From Alphaproteobacteria bacterium (GTDB taxonomy: Bacteria; Pseudomonadota; Alphaproteobacteria; Rhizobiales; Xanthobacteraceae), in contig VAZU01000186.1 of assembly GCA_005884745.1 (NCBI GenBank), positions 1 through 5,080 of the forward strand: a stretch of 5,080 nt of DNA, written 5' to 3'. Of this stretch, positions 1-4,991 are shown piece after piece; within the stretch, counting starts at the first letter, position 1, and the number at the start of each line of letters is the position of its first letter. The notes below the pieces were generated by a model that made no database searches, was not told the DNA's origin, and worked only from the letters and a program-made list of their open reading frames with translations. Made by a program: the position numbers and the translations under genes.

Positions 1-884
1 TCCACGGGTAGTTCCCCTGGCTTGTCGCCCTTGAGGATCTTGTGCACGTAGGTAGCAGCGCGGTGATAGACCTCGAAGAAATCCGGACCATAACTCATCA
101 AGCTGCCAGTTTGCGGGAATTCCCGAAAGGCGGCCATGATCGGCAGCCGATTGTGCATGGCAAGCTCTGCGACGCGCGCTCGGCTAGCATAGGCTGACCC
201 ACCTGCGGCGACGAGAACCGCCTCTACGCTGTGCTGGATCATCGCCGCGAAAGCGGGTTCGAAGTCCGGGTCGCCCCGCACCAAAAAAGGACCTTCAATT
301 TGGAGACCAAGTTGATCGCCCGCCTGTTGCAGCGCAGGCGCCCAAGCTCGTCGAAACTGTTCGATGTCCAGATCCCATAGGACGCCGACGCGAGAAACCT
401 GACCGACCGCTTCCTTGAGCAGTTCGAGCTGCTTGCCGAATCGCTCCGATGAGGCAGCGTAGGTCAATCCCGTTATATTTCCGCCGGGTCGAGCGAAGCT
501 GGCAATAAGCCCCTCTCCGACGGGATCACTGCTTCCGGCAATCATGACGATGGGGATCTTCGAAGTCGCAGCCTTGGCCGCGGCAATCGGGCCGGGCCCA
601 AAAACCACAATTACATCGACGTTCATGCTCACAAGTTCGGCAGCCAGTGCAGGAAGGTCCTCGAATTTTCCTTCTCCGGACCGGCTCTCGAAAATAAGGT
701 TTCGGCCTTCGACGTAACCCAGTTCTTGGAGGCCTTGCACCAGCGCCGTCCAGGTTGGGGCAGTGCCTCGGAAAGCGAGGAACAGAACCCCGATGCGATA
801 CACCTTCTCCGCCGCCGCGCGCGCAATAAGCGGCCATGCCGCCGCCGTGCCGCCGAAAAGCGTGATGAACTCCCGCCGCCTCAC
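1..884 (-). CDS. ABC transporter substrate-binding protein, Tat-exported (partial, C-terminus off left edge)
   Basis: Periplasmic solute-binding component of an ABC importer of the ABC_sub_bind (PF04392-like) family; the ligand cannot be read from sequence. The visible 294 residues start MRRREFITLFGG, a twin-arginine signal (RRREFI, residues 2-7) followed by a hydrophobic stretch and an ARA site near 21-23, so export by Tat is likely. The mature domain begins KVYRIGVLF (27-35). Family landmarks are GYVEGRNL (56-63), SSDPVGEGLIASFARPGGNITG (118-139) and, near the cut, YGPDFFEVYHRAATYVHKILKG (265-286). The usual family length is about 320-335 residues, so roughly 30-40 are missing at the left edge. 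I chose GTG at 884 because GAGGTGATC lies just upstream and the Tat motif then sits at the N-terminus. An in-frame GTG ten codons earlier would only add a basic extension. No permease or ATPase gene is visible here. In this family the binding protein is often an orphan, so transport is inferred. Confidence 0.93.
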   Translation of the reverse strand, partial: MRRREFITLFGGTAAAWPLIARAAAEKVYRIGVLFLAFRGTAPTWTALVQGLQELGYVEGRNLIFESRSGEGKFEDLPALAAELVSMNVDVIVVFGPGPIAAAKAATSKIPIVMIAGSSDPVGEGLIASFARPGGNITGLTYAASSERFGKQLELLKEAVGQVSRVGVLWDLDIEQFRRAWAPALQQAGDQLGLQIEGPFLVRGDPDFEPAFAAMIQHSVEAVLVAAGGSAYASRARVAELAMHNRLPIMAAFREFPQTGSLMSYGPDFFEVYHRAATYVHKILKGDKPGELPV

Positions 885-886
885 TC

Positions 887-895
887 GATCACCTC
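887..895 (-). promoter_or_regulatory. Shine-Dalgarno site of the solute-binding protein gene
   Basis: GAGGTGATC, read on the minus strand, is fully complementary to the 3' end of 16S rRNA. Its AGG core ends seven bases before the GTG at 884. It decides that start over the in-frame upstream GTG. Confidence 0.75.
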
Positions 896-1070
896 GTCGG
901 CGCCCACTGATCACGGTGCCTTGTACCCGAATACCCAGCTCAGGATACCACACTCCAGGCTGGTTTCATGCCTGGCGCGAAGCTGATCTATTCGAGCACA
1001 TCCAGGGTCTCGTGATGACGATCGCGAGCGCACGGGAAGCCAGGACATCATGAATTTCGAGACGGAATGT

Positions 1071-1129
1071 CAGGCTCACATCGCCACGAAGTCGAACGCC
1101 TCGTGCCGGCGGACCAGGCGGCCGACGGA
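1071..1129 (-). repeat. MBL-tail direct repeat, copy A
   Basis: First of three same-orientation copies of the sequence that encodes the C-terminal tail of the MBL-fold gene at 3840-4718. It aligns without gaps to 3841-3899 with few mismatches, encoding VGRLVRRHEAFDFVAM and then a stop on the minus strand. Homology continues to about 1290, annotated as a pseudogene. Confidence 0.8.
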
Positions 1130-1290
1130 AGGGGAGGGGAAATGCGCCGCGCAGCAGAGTCGCGGTGTCGCAGAGGGCGCCGAACAGGTTTCGCCGCGTC
1201 TCCGCGGCCTGGTTGCCGTCGTGATCGGGTCTCGCATCGGCTCCGGATCGCGAGCCTGCAGCGGCTCGTGGATCGCGTCGCCGGGGATGC
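1076..1290 (-). pseudogene. Decayed C-terminal fragment of an MBL-fold hydrolase gene
   Basis: On the minus strand this stretch matches the last ~70 codons of the intact MBL gene at 3840-4718. It reads GDAIHEPLQARDPE, then after a frameshift HDGNQAAETRRNLFGALCDT, then after a second shift AHFPSPSVGRLVRR and EAFDFVAM before a TGA at 1076-1078. Compared with the intact gene it lacks one base around 1231-1250 and two bases near 1150. The two losses add up to three, so both ends share one frame while the middle is shifted. The metal-binding HxHxDH region and the whole N-terminal two thirds are absent, and no start codon with a ribosome site precedes it. Upstream of about 1290 (toward 1306) similarity fades into weak resemblance. 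It is therefore a non-functional relic, either of a tandem paralogue or of a partial duplication. It differs enough from the intact gene that the event is not recent. Confidence 0.78.
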
Positions 1291-1321
1291 GGATAAGACG
1301 GCCAAGACAGTGAACGCCAGC

Positions 1322-1343
1322 GAACCGGCAGCAGGCCCGGTTC
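1322..1343 (-). terminator. Hairpin at the 3' end of the 64-residue gene (possible terminator)
   Basis: GAACCGG and CCGGTTC form a perfect 7-bp stem with an 8-base loop. The hairpin begins within the stop codon of the gene at 1343-1537, as expected for a 3'-end structure. There is no following U tract on the minus strand, so it may stabilise the mRNA end or assist factor-dependent termination instead of acting as an intrinsic terminator. Confidence 0.4.
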
Positions 1344-1537
1344 TATTCCGTCCGCGTGTCACCTTGGCGGGAGATTGACTGCTGCCGCGACGCGAGCTCG
1401 GATTGAAGGGTCTCGGCTCGGGCCAGAAATTCACGTCCGAGAGCCTCGAGATTGTCCGCCATCCTGCGATCAGATTTGGCGCGGGCCAAGCGAAAGTATC
1501 GTTCTGCCCGCAAGCGCAGATATGCCGCGTGCTCCAT
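1343..1537 (-). CDS. Small helical hypothetical protein (64 aa)
   Basis: A small, charged, predicted all-helical protein with no signal peptide or membrane segment. It begins MEHAAYLRLRAERYFRLARA and continues through MADNLEALGREFLARAETLQ, with Arg/Leu/Ala spaced in a heptad-like way to about residue 50, then a polar tail ending DTRTE. The layout resembles the many short rhizobial proteins of the type 'YRxRAEECRxLAxxxxD...LLxLAxxYxxRA', whose function is unknown; this resemblance is from memory of the pattern, not a search. The ATG at 1537 is preceded on the minus strand by GAGGG ten bases away, a usable ribosome site inside a perfect palindrome (1539-1552). Codons are GC-rich at third positions, as in its neighbours. 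It stands alone, with a relic downstream and a non-coding stretch upstream. A role through helix-helix binding is possible but unproven. Confidence 0.72.
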   Translation of the reverse strand: MEHAAYLRLRAERYFRLARAKSDRRMADNLEALGREFLARAETLQSELASRQQSISRQGDTRTE

Positions 1538-1538
1538 G

Positions 1539-1552
1539 GAGGGAATTCCCTC
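1539..1552. promoter_or_regulatory. Perfect 14-bp palindrome in the leader of the 64-aa gene
   Basis: GAGGGAATTCCCTC is self-complementary over all 14 bases and sits two bases before the ATG at 1537. It contains the GAGGG ribosome-binding sequence. It could be an operator for a dimeric regulator or simply a by-product of the GAGGG motif; there is no second copy to support the former. Confidence 0.3.
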
Positions 1553-1835
1553 ATGCGGGGGCTCAGTCCTAGACGGAACTTATCCCAGCTTCCGCTGGCG
1601 CGCGCGCCTCTTTGCGCGGCAGGTTGCTCAATCTTTGAGCGTCGGCATTCATGCATCGGGATGTAATATCGACCCGGCTGGCGAGCACGTCTACCCGACC
1701 TGAGCGCGTCCGGGTCGCGCTCGGCGAGGTCGACCTCCAAACTGTCGGCCGGGGCCGCTCACGCCCACCAGCCGGACGCCTGTCGCTGCTGCGCCGCGTG
1801 ATGGTAAGCTGTACGTTGCCTGGAGGCCTAGGCCG
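1553..1835. other. Intergenic region without a convincing gene
   Basis: About 283 bases between the divergently transcribed 64-aa gene and the cNMP-domain gene. Open frames cross it on both strands, but they give Arg/Pro/Ser-rich translations with no recognisable motif and are typical chance frames in GC-rich DNA. One plus-strand frame from 1651 ends at 1848 with its TGA overlapping the ATG of the cNMP gene (TGATG), but its translation looks non-biological. Promoters for both flanking genes should lie here; I cannot identify -35/-10 pairs with confidence. Confidence 0.55.
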
Positions 1836-1841
1836 TAAGGA
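1836..1841 (+). promoter_or_regulatory. Shine-Dalgarno site of the cNMP-domain gene
   Basis: TAAGGA lies six bases before the ATG at 1848 and favours this start over the overlapping GTG at 1845, which would leave only three bases. Confidence 0.65.
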
Positions 1842-1847
1842 TAGGTG

Positions 1848-2327
1848 ATGCGCTCAATTCTCGAACATTGCGCGGCAGCTCGGCGCGAAAGGCTTGAGCC
1901 GGGAGCGATCTTGCTCGAGGAGCAAGAACGGACGGGCCGGCTCTTTGTCCTTATCGAAGGACACGTGGAGGTCTTGCGAGGCAACACGCAAATCGCCCTG
2001 ATCAAGGAGCCCGGATCGATCTTCGGTGAAATGTCCATATTGCTGGATCTTCCGCACACGGCGACGGTCAAGGCGCAATCAGCGGTCGAGGTTCATGTAT
2101 TTGACGAGGCGCCGCGATTTCTCCGATCGGATCCTGAGATCGCGTTTCTCATCGCCAAGCTGCTTGCGCAACGCCTCAACGCGGCCACAACCTATCTCGT
2201 CGATCTGAAACGTCAGTTCGCCGACCAAAGCAATCATCTTGAAATGGTCGGTGAGGTACTGGAAAGCTTGGTCCATCAGCAATATGAAGAAGTCAGGCCG
2301 GGCTCGGATCGAGATCCGGGCCTTTGA
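1848..2327 (+). CDS. Stand-alone cyclic nucleotide-binding domain protein (Crp-like fold, no HTH)
   Basis: A 159-residue cytoplasmic protein made almost entirely of one cNMP-binding beta-roll. The roll runs from LEPGAILLEEQERTGRLFVLIEGHVEVLRG (16-45), through the phosphate-binding cassette region GSIFGEMSILLDLPHTATVKA (56-76), to a VHVFD strand (82-86). Helices follow (EIAFLIAKLLAQRLNAATTYLVDLKRQF, 97-124). Crp/Fnr regulators are usually about 200-250 residues with a C-terminal helix-turn-helix; none is present here, so direct DNA binding is unlikely. The cassette keeps Gly60-Glu61, but the position where cAMP-binding proteins carry the phosphate-contacting Arg (PRSA/PRTA) is His70 (PHTA), so cAMP binding is doubtful. 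It may sense another ligand or act as a protein-interaction module. The gene has a good ribosome site, and its last 35 bases overlap the convergent metallophosphoesterase. The domain is clear; its partner and ligand are unknown. Confidence 0.92.
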   Translation: MRSILEHCAAARRERLEPGAILLEEQERTGRLFVLIEGHVEVLRGNTQIALIKEPGSIFGEMSILLDLPHTATVKAQSAVEVHVFDEAPRFLRSDPEIAFLIAKLLAQRLNAATTYLVDLKRQFADQSNHLEMVGEVLESLVHQQYEEVRPGSDRDPGL

Positions 2328-3099
2328 CGGCCAGCCATCCAGGCAGCTCGATCAGCTTTTCGATGGGACGACGCAGAGCGCGATCGAGTCGCACGATCTG
2401 ATTGCCCGCAGCCGAGAACCAAAGCGCCCTTTGCTGTTCGCAATCCAAGATGACATGGGCGGGAGGCCGTCCGAATTGATGCCCGGCATTGAAGACCCAT
2501 GTTGGTCCTACGCAATCCGCCCATGATCCCCCTTGGCGGAATGGCGACTGATGCACGTGACCGCAGAGGACGAAATCGGGTCGGTATTGGAGGATCCATC
2601 GTCGCAGATCGGCATCTCCATGATGCCGGACGCCGTCCCAGCTCGTGGCAGAACTGGCCGGCGGCGCGTGGTGAACCCAGATCCAGCGCCTTGGCCGCTT
2701 TTTTGCGTCCGCCGCCAACAACGCTTCGATCGCGCCGCGAACCGTCGGCCCGTCCCACCACGGGCAGACCGTGAATAGCGTATCCGAGAAAACGAATGAG
2801 TCGCCGTCGCAGGGTACGCCGCAGTCCCGAGCCCCGAGAATCCACCGCGATACCTTCTCTCCAGTTTCATCTCTCGTATCGAGGTCATGATTACCCGAAC
2901 AGACCAGCAATTGAGTCTTCGCGGTCAGCTTGGCAATGTACTTTCGGACCACGACACTTTGGGCCCGAAAGTCGACCATCGACGACAGGTCCAAATGGTC
3001 GCCGGCGATAACGACGACATCGAAGTCTCCGGCAACCTCGGTGACCCAGTCATATTGTTGAAGGGAGTAGTGCAGATCGGCAACAAGTAGACATCGCAT
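2293..3099 (-). CDS. Calcineurin-like metallophosphoesterase
   Basis: A 268-residue cytoplasmic phosphoesterase of the dimetal calcineurin-like (Metallophos, PF00149) superfamily, which hydrolyses phosphomono- or diesters; the substrate cannot be inferred. The full motif set is visible in order: DLH (8-10), GDHLD (33-37), GNHD (69-72), VHHAP (142-146) and GHVH (180-183). These supply the metal-ligand Asp, His and Asn residues plus the catalytic His of GNHD. There is no signal peptide. I start at ATG 3099 (MRCLLVADLHYS) because the first beta strand and DLH motif of the family normally lie at the extreme N-terminus. The frame stays open upstream to an ATG at 3315, but those 72 residues are an Arg/Ala-rich, non-conserved stretch beginning inside a relic of the MBL tail. 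The ribosome site is modest (AGG five bases before the ATG). The 3' end overlaps the convergent cNMP gene by 35 bp. Confidence 0.92.
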   Translation of the reverse strand: MRCLLVADLHYSLQQYDWVTEVAGDFDVVVIAGDHLDLSSMVDFRAQSVVVRKYIAKLTAKTQLLVCSGNHDLDTRDETGEKVSRWILGARDCGVPCDGDSFVFSDTLFTVCPWWDGPTVRGAIEALLAADAKKRPRRWIWVHHAPPASSATSWDGVRHHGDADLRRWILQYRPDFVLCGHVHQSPFRQGGSWADCVGPTWVFNAGHQFGRPPAHVILDCEQQRALWFSAAGNQIVRLDRALRRPIEKLIELPGWLAVKGPDLDPSPA

Positions 3100-3268
3100 T
3101 GACCTGGTAGTTCCTGCGAGGTCGCACTGTATCGTTCCATCGCGCCTCGAGGCAAGCGAGCTGTCGCCGAAACCGCGCCTATGTTTGGAGCAAATGCCGA
3201 ATAAATGGGCCGTCGCAATTGCACAGGCCCAGCGCCGGGTCCGGCCGCATTCAAGAGTCTCGTGGCGC
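3100..3268. other. Leader region of the metallophosphoesterase gene
   Basis: This 169-base stretch separates the phosphoesterase start from MBL-tail copy B. Together with copy B and the bases to 3398 it makes a gap of about 299 bases without a credible gene. The promoter of the phosphoesterase should lie here; a slightly AT-richer patch around 3178-3210 is the best place, but I cannot assign boxes. Confidence 0.45.
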
Positions 3269-3327
3269 CGGGCTCGCATTGCAACGAAGTCGAACGCATC
3301 GCGCCGGCGAACCATGCGGCCGACGCC
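3269..3327 (-). repeat. MBL-tail direct repeat, copy B (tail only)
   Basis: Aligns without gaps to 3841-3899 inside the intact MBL gene. On the minus strand it encodes VGRMVRRRDAFDFVAMR, the same tail as the intact protein (VGRLVRRRDAFDFVAMR). Homology stops abruptly after about 3327. Beyond that a TGA follows in frame, so nothing more of the MBL gene remains. Unlike copies A and C there is no nearby stop after the tail; the frame runs on into the phosphoesterase. Confidence 0.78.
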
Positions 3328-3398
3328 AGGGCATCACGATCGGCGGCGACACGCTTTCAATCATTTCCAGGGGGCCCTTTAGGCACGCGCCTCCCTTG

Positions 3399-3554
3399 CT
3401 ACTGAATACCCCGAGCCCGCAAGTCTTGAACGTAGTGGTCGGTATCGGTGGCAACGGGGAAAACCGGCTTGGGTTGCACAAAATAAGCGAGCGCGGAAAT
3501 GCTCATGCAGACTGAAATCGTGAGTGCGAGGCTGAGTTGAGATGTTCTGGTCAT
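3399..3554 (-). CDS. Small exported peptide (51 aa), hypothetical
   Basis: A 51-codon frame starting at ATG 3554 with the hallmarks of a real secreted peptide. It has a short basic N-terminus (MTRTSQ), a hydrophobic core (LSLALTISVCMSISALA, residues 7-23) and an ALA signal-peptidase-like site at 21-23. The 28-residue polar remainder begins YFVQPKPVFPVATDTD and ends with QDLRARGIQ before a TAG at 3399-3401. An uncleaved N-terminal membrane anchor is the alternative. I do not recognise a characterised family, although short proteins with a similar 'PVATDTD-x-YV-x-DL-x-ARGIQ' tail fit my impression of rhizobial hypothetical proteins. The ribosome site is weak (GAAG about eight bases upstream). 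It lies between MBL-tail copies B and C, and upstream of it is an AT-richer leader that could carry its promoter. Signal-peptide character plus an orderly tail argue for a gene; the short length limits certainty. Confidence 0.65.
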   Translation of the reverse strand: MTRTSQLSLALTISVCMSISALAYFVQPKPVFPVATDTDHYVQDLRARGIQ

Positions 3555-3789
3555 GATCGTGCTTCGAGCCGACAAACGTGCAACCTTGGTGGTTTCCGCA
3601 CATATCCATTTCTTGACGGGATTGAAAGCCGATTTCGCAAGCTGATCGTATTCGGCACCGCGAAGGGTTACTTGATCTTGCCTTGTGACAATAAACTTTG
3701 TCCGAGTACTGGGTATAAACTGACGCTATCCGGTGGATTGCCGACCGGAGGAGCTTTCTCGCGTTCGTGGAGGGGGCGGATCTGCGATC
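3555..3789. other. AT-richer intergenic leader upstream of the 51-aa peptide gene
   Basis: The bases around 3595-3730 are visibly richer in A and T than the rest of the window (for example around 3680-3722). They contain no credible gene on either strand. Position and composition fit a promoter and 5' leader for the minus-strand peptide gene. No clear -35/-10 pair, EcfG-type box or riboswitch fold was recognised. Confidence 0.4.
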
Positions 3790-3803
3790 TCGGTCCCGAC
3801 CGA
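3790..3803 (-). terminator. Short hairpin downstream of the MBL gene (weak terminator candidate)
   Basis: TCGGTC and GACCGA are inverted around two bases, about 36 bases beyond the MBL stop codon. The practical stem is only five pairs and no U tract follows, so the call is tentative. Confidence 0.25.
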
Positions 3804-3839
3804 ATCGAGGAATGGGCGATGGTCGACGTCCGGCGGGTC

Positions 3840-4718
3840 TCAGCCTCGCATCGCAACGAAGTCGAACGCATCGCGCCGGCGGACCAGGCGGCCGACGGAC
3901 GGGGAAGGGAAATGCGCCGTGCACAGCAGAGTTGAGGTGTCGCAGAGTTCGCCGAACAGGTTTCGCCGCGTCCGCGCAGACTGGTTGGCGTCGTAGTCCG
4001 GCCTCGCGCTCAGCTCCGGGTACCGGGCCTGCAGCGGCGAGTGGATCATGTCGCCGGTGATCAAAGCGTCGGCGCCCGCCTTGCCGACGCGCACCGAATA
4101 ATGATCGATGGTGTGGCCGGGCGTCGGGATGAGCGTGAGCAGATCGTCGAACGCGTGCGTGCTCTTGACGATGTCGGCGCGCCTGGCCGCCACGATCGGC
4201 AGCACGGAATCCGTGACCCAGGGACACGCCTCGGGATCCTGCTGCTGGCGCATGGTCCAATAGTCGAGCTCGCGATCGGCGAACAGGTAGCGCGCCTTCG
4301 GGAACGTCGGCACCCAGCGGCCGTCTTCGAGCCGCGTGTTCCAGCCGACATGGTCGGGATGCAAATGCGTGCACAGGACGAAGTCGATGTCGCCGGCGCC
4401 CAGGCCGCAAGCCGCGAGGTTCTTCTCGTAGCGATCGGAATTGAGCATGTGCCAAAAGGCGCGGGCAGGTCGCGGCTTGTGGTTGCCGACGCAGGTGTCG
4501 ATCAGGATGTTGTGGTGCGGCGTCTGCACGAGATAGCTCTGGATGCAGAGTACGAGCCTGTCTTCCGCATCGAGAAACGTCGGCCTGAGCCAGGCACGGT
4601 TCTCGGCCAGAATCTCGCTCGTCAGCGTCGGGAAGAATTGCAGCGCGTCGAAGAACGGCGCCTCCTGCTCGACGATGCGCTGGACGATGCTGCTGCCGAT
4701 CTGGATCTGGACTGGCAT
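3840..4718 (-). CDS. MBL-fold metallo-hydrolase
   Basis: A 292-residue metallo-beta-lactamase-superfamily hydrolase, apparently cytoplasmic (no signal peptide). Metal-ligand motifs are complete. THLHPDHVG (117-125) gives His118, His120, Asp122 and His123. TPGHT (199-203) gives His202, ITGDMIH (220-226) gives the bridging Asp223, and TAHFPSPS (267-274) gives His269. This arrangement and length match the lactonase/phosphotriesterase-like MBL branch (relatives of AHL lactonases and methyl parathion hydrolase). Ring-opening or ester hydrolysis is therefore plausible, but the substrate is unknown. The N-terminal 55 residues form the family's lead-in strands. ATG 4718 gives MPVQIQIGSS and is the first start in the frame that suits this length; its ribosome site is weak. 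The protein ends LVRRRDAFDFVAMRG, the tail that recurs as relics at 1071 and 3269. It stands alone, with an AT-richer gap downstream and a possible divergent gene upstream. Confidence 0.93.
   Translation of the reverse strand: MPVQIQIGSSIVQRIVEQEAPFFDALQFFPTLTSEILAENRAWLRPTFLDAEDRLVLCIQSYLVQTPHHNILIDTCVGNHKPRPARAFWHMLNSDRYEKNLAACGLGAGDIDFVLCTHLHPDHVGWNTRLEDGRWVPTFPKARYLFADRELDYWTMRQQQDPEACPWVTDSVLPIVAARRADIVKSTHAFDDLLTLIPTPGHTIDHYSVRVGKAGADALITGDMIHSPLQARYPELSARPDYDANQSARTRRNLFGELCDTSTLLCTAHFPSPSVGRLVRRRDAFDFVAMRG
3841..3899 (-). repeat. MBL-tail direct repeat, copy C (inside the intact gene)
   Basis: The reference copy, encoding the last ~19 codons of the functional MBL hydrolase. Copies A (1071-1129) and B (3269-3327) share its orientation and align base for base over this span. 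Confidence 0.8.
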
Positions 4719-4991
4719 GGTTGAGCGGCCGAGCTTTGACTTGGAATCACCGTAGACCCGCCATAAACGAGTCGGACCCTTGGGCGTCGGGGACAGGCAG
4801 TACCGCGTCCGCCCGGCTGGACGGTCCCGGTCCCTTCAGGTTGCCCCCTGCGGTCGATCGGGACCGTTCAAAGCCGGGCGCAGTTTCGCTTTACCAGGAT
4901 TCGTCGTGGCCGGCATCCCGTGGTCGGGATGCGTCGCCGAACTATTTCTTCGCCCGGACGGTGCTCGGGATCGCGCCGAAGGCGACTCGGG
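4719..4991. other. Intergenic region upstream of the MBL gene
   Basis: About 273 bases with no gene I can support. A plus-strand frame from a TTG at 4780 to 4995 gives an Arg/Gly-rich translation without motifs. Another plus-strand frame stays open across the whole stretch to the right edge but has no good start. If the Tat-like start at 4992 is real, this is a divergent promoter region holding the inverted repeat at 4821-4867. Confidence 0.4.
4821..4867. repeat. Inverted repeat, 9-bp perfect arms
   Basis: ACGGTCCCG (4821-4829) and CGGGACCGT (4859-4867) are exact reverse complements separated by 29 bases. A smaller nested dyad (CGGTC/GACCG, 4851-4866) competes with the right arm, so two alternative hairpins are possible. 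It lies between the MBL start and the possible right-edge gene. It could be an operator pair or an RNA structure; it has no U tract, so an intrinsic terminator is unlikely. Confidence 0.4.

Noticed and set aside
955..975. Inverted repeat CCAGGC/GCCTGG with a 9-base loop upstream of the solute-binding protein gene
   Set aside because: Only six pairs with no U tract and no link to a promoter; expected by chance in this composition.
526..986. Several open frames on both strands over the solute-binding protein start
   Set aside because: All are shadows of the solute-binding protein gene, whose own frame has the Tat signal and family motifs.
1048..1740. Minus-strand 230-codon open frame
   Set aside because: It crosses the relic and the 64-aa gene in a different frame with a low-complexity Arg/Ser/Pro translation; no motif supports it.
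3269..3899. Copies B and C as attachment-site repeats of a small integrated element
   Set aside because: The 513-base interval has no integrase or mobility gene, and copy A extends well beyond the tail; duplication and decay explain the pattern more simply.
3379..4455. Minus-strand 358-codon open frame over the MBL gene and beyond
   Set aside because: It lies in an alternative frame of the MBL gene, is Arg/Pro/His-rich, and has no domain; the MBL frame carries all metal-binding motifs.
4041..4724. Plus-strand 227-codon open frame opposite the MBL gene
   Set aside because: It is the antisense shadow of the MBL gene, typical for GC-rich codons; its translation shows no family features.
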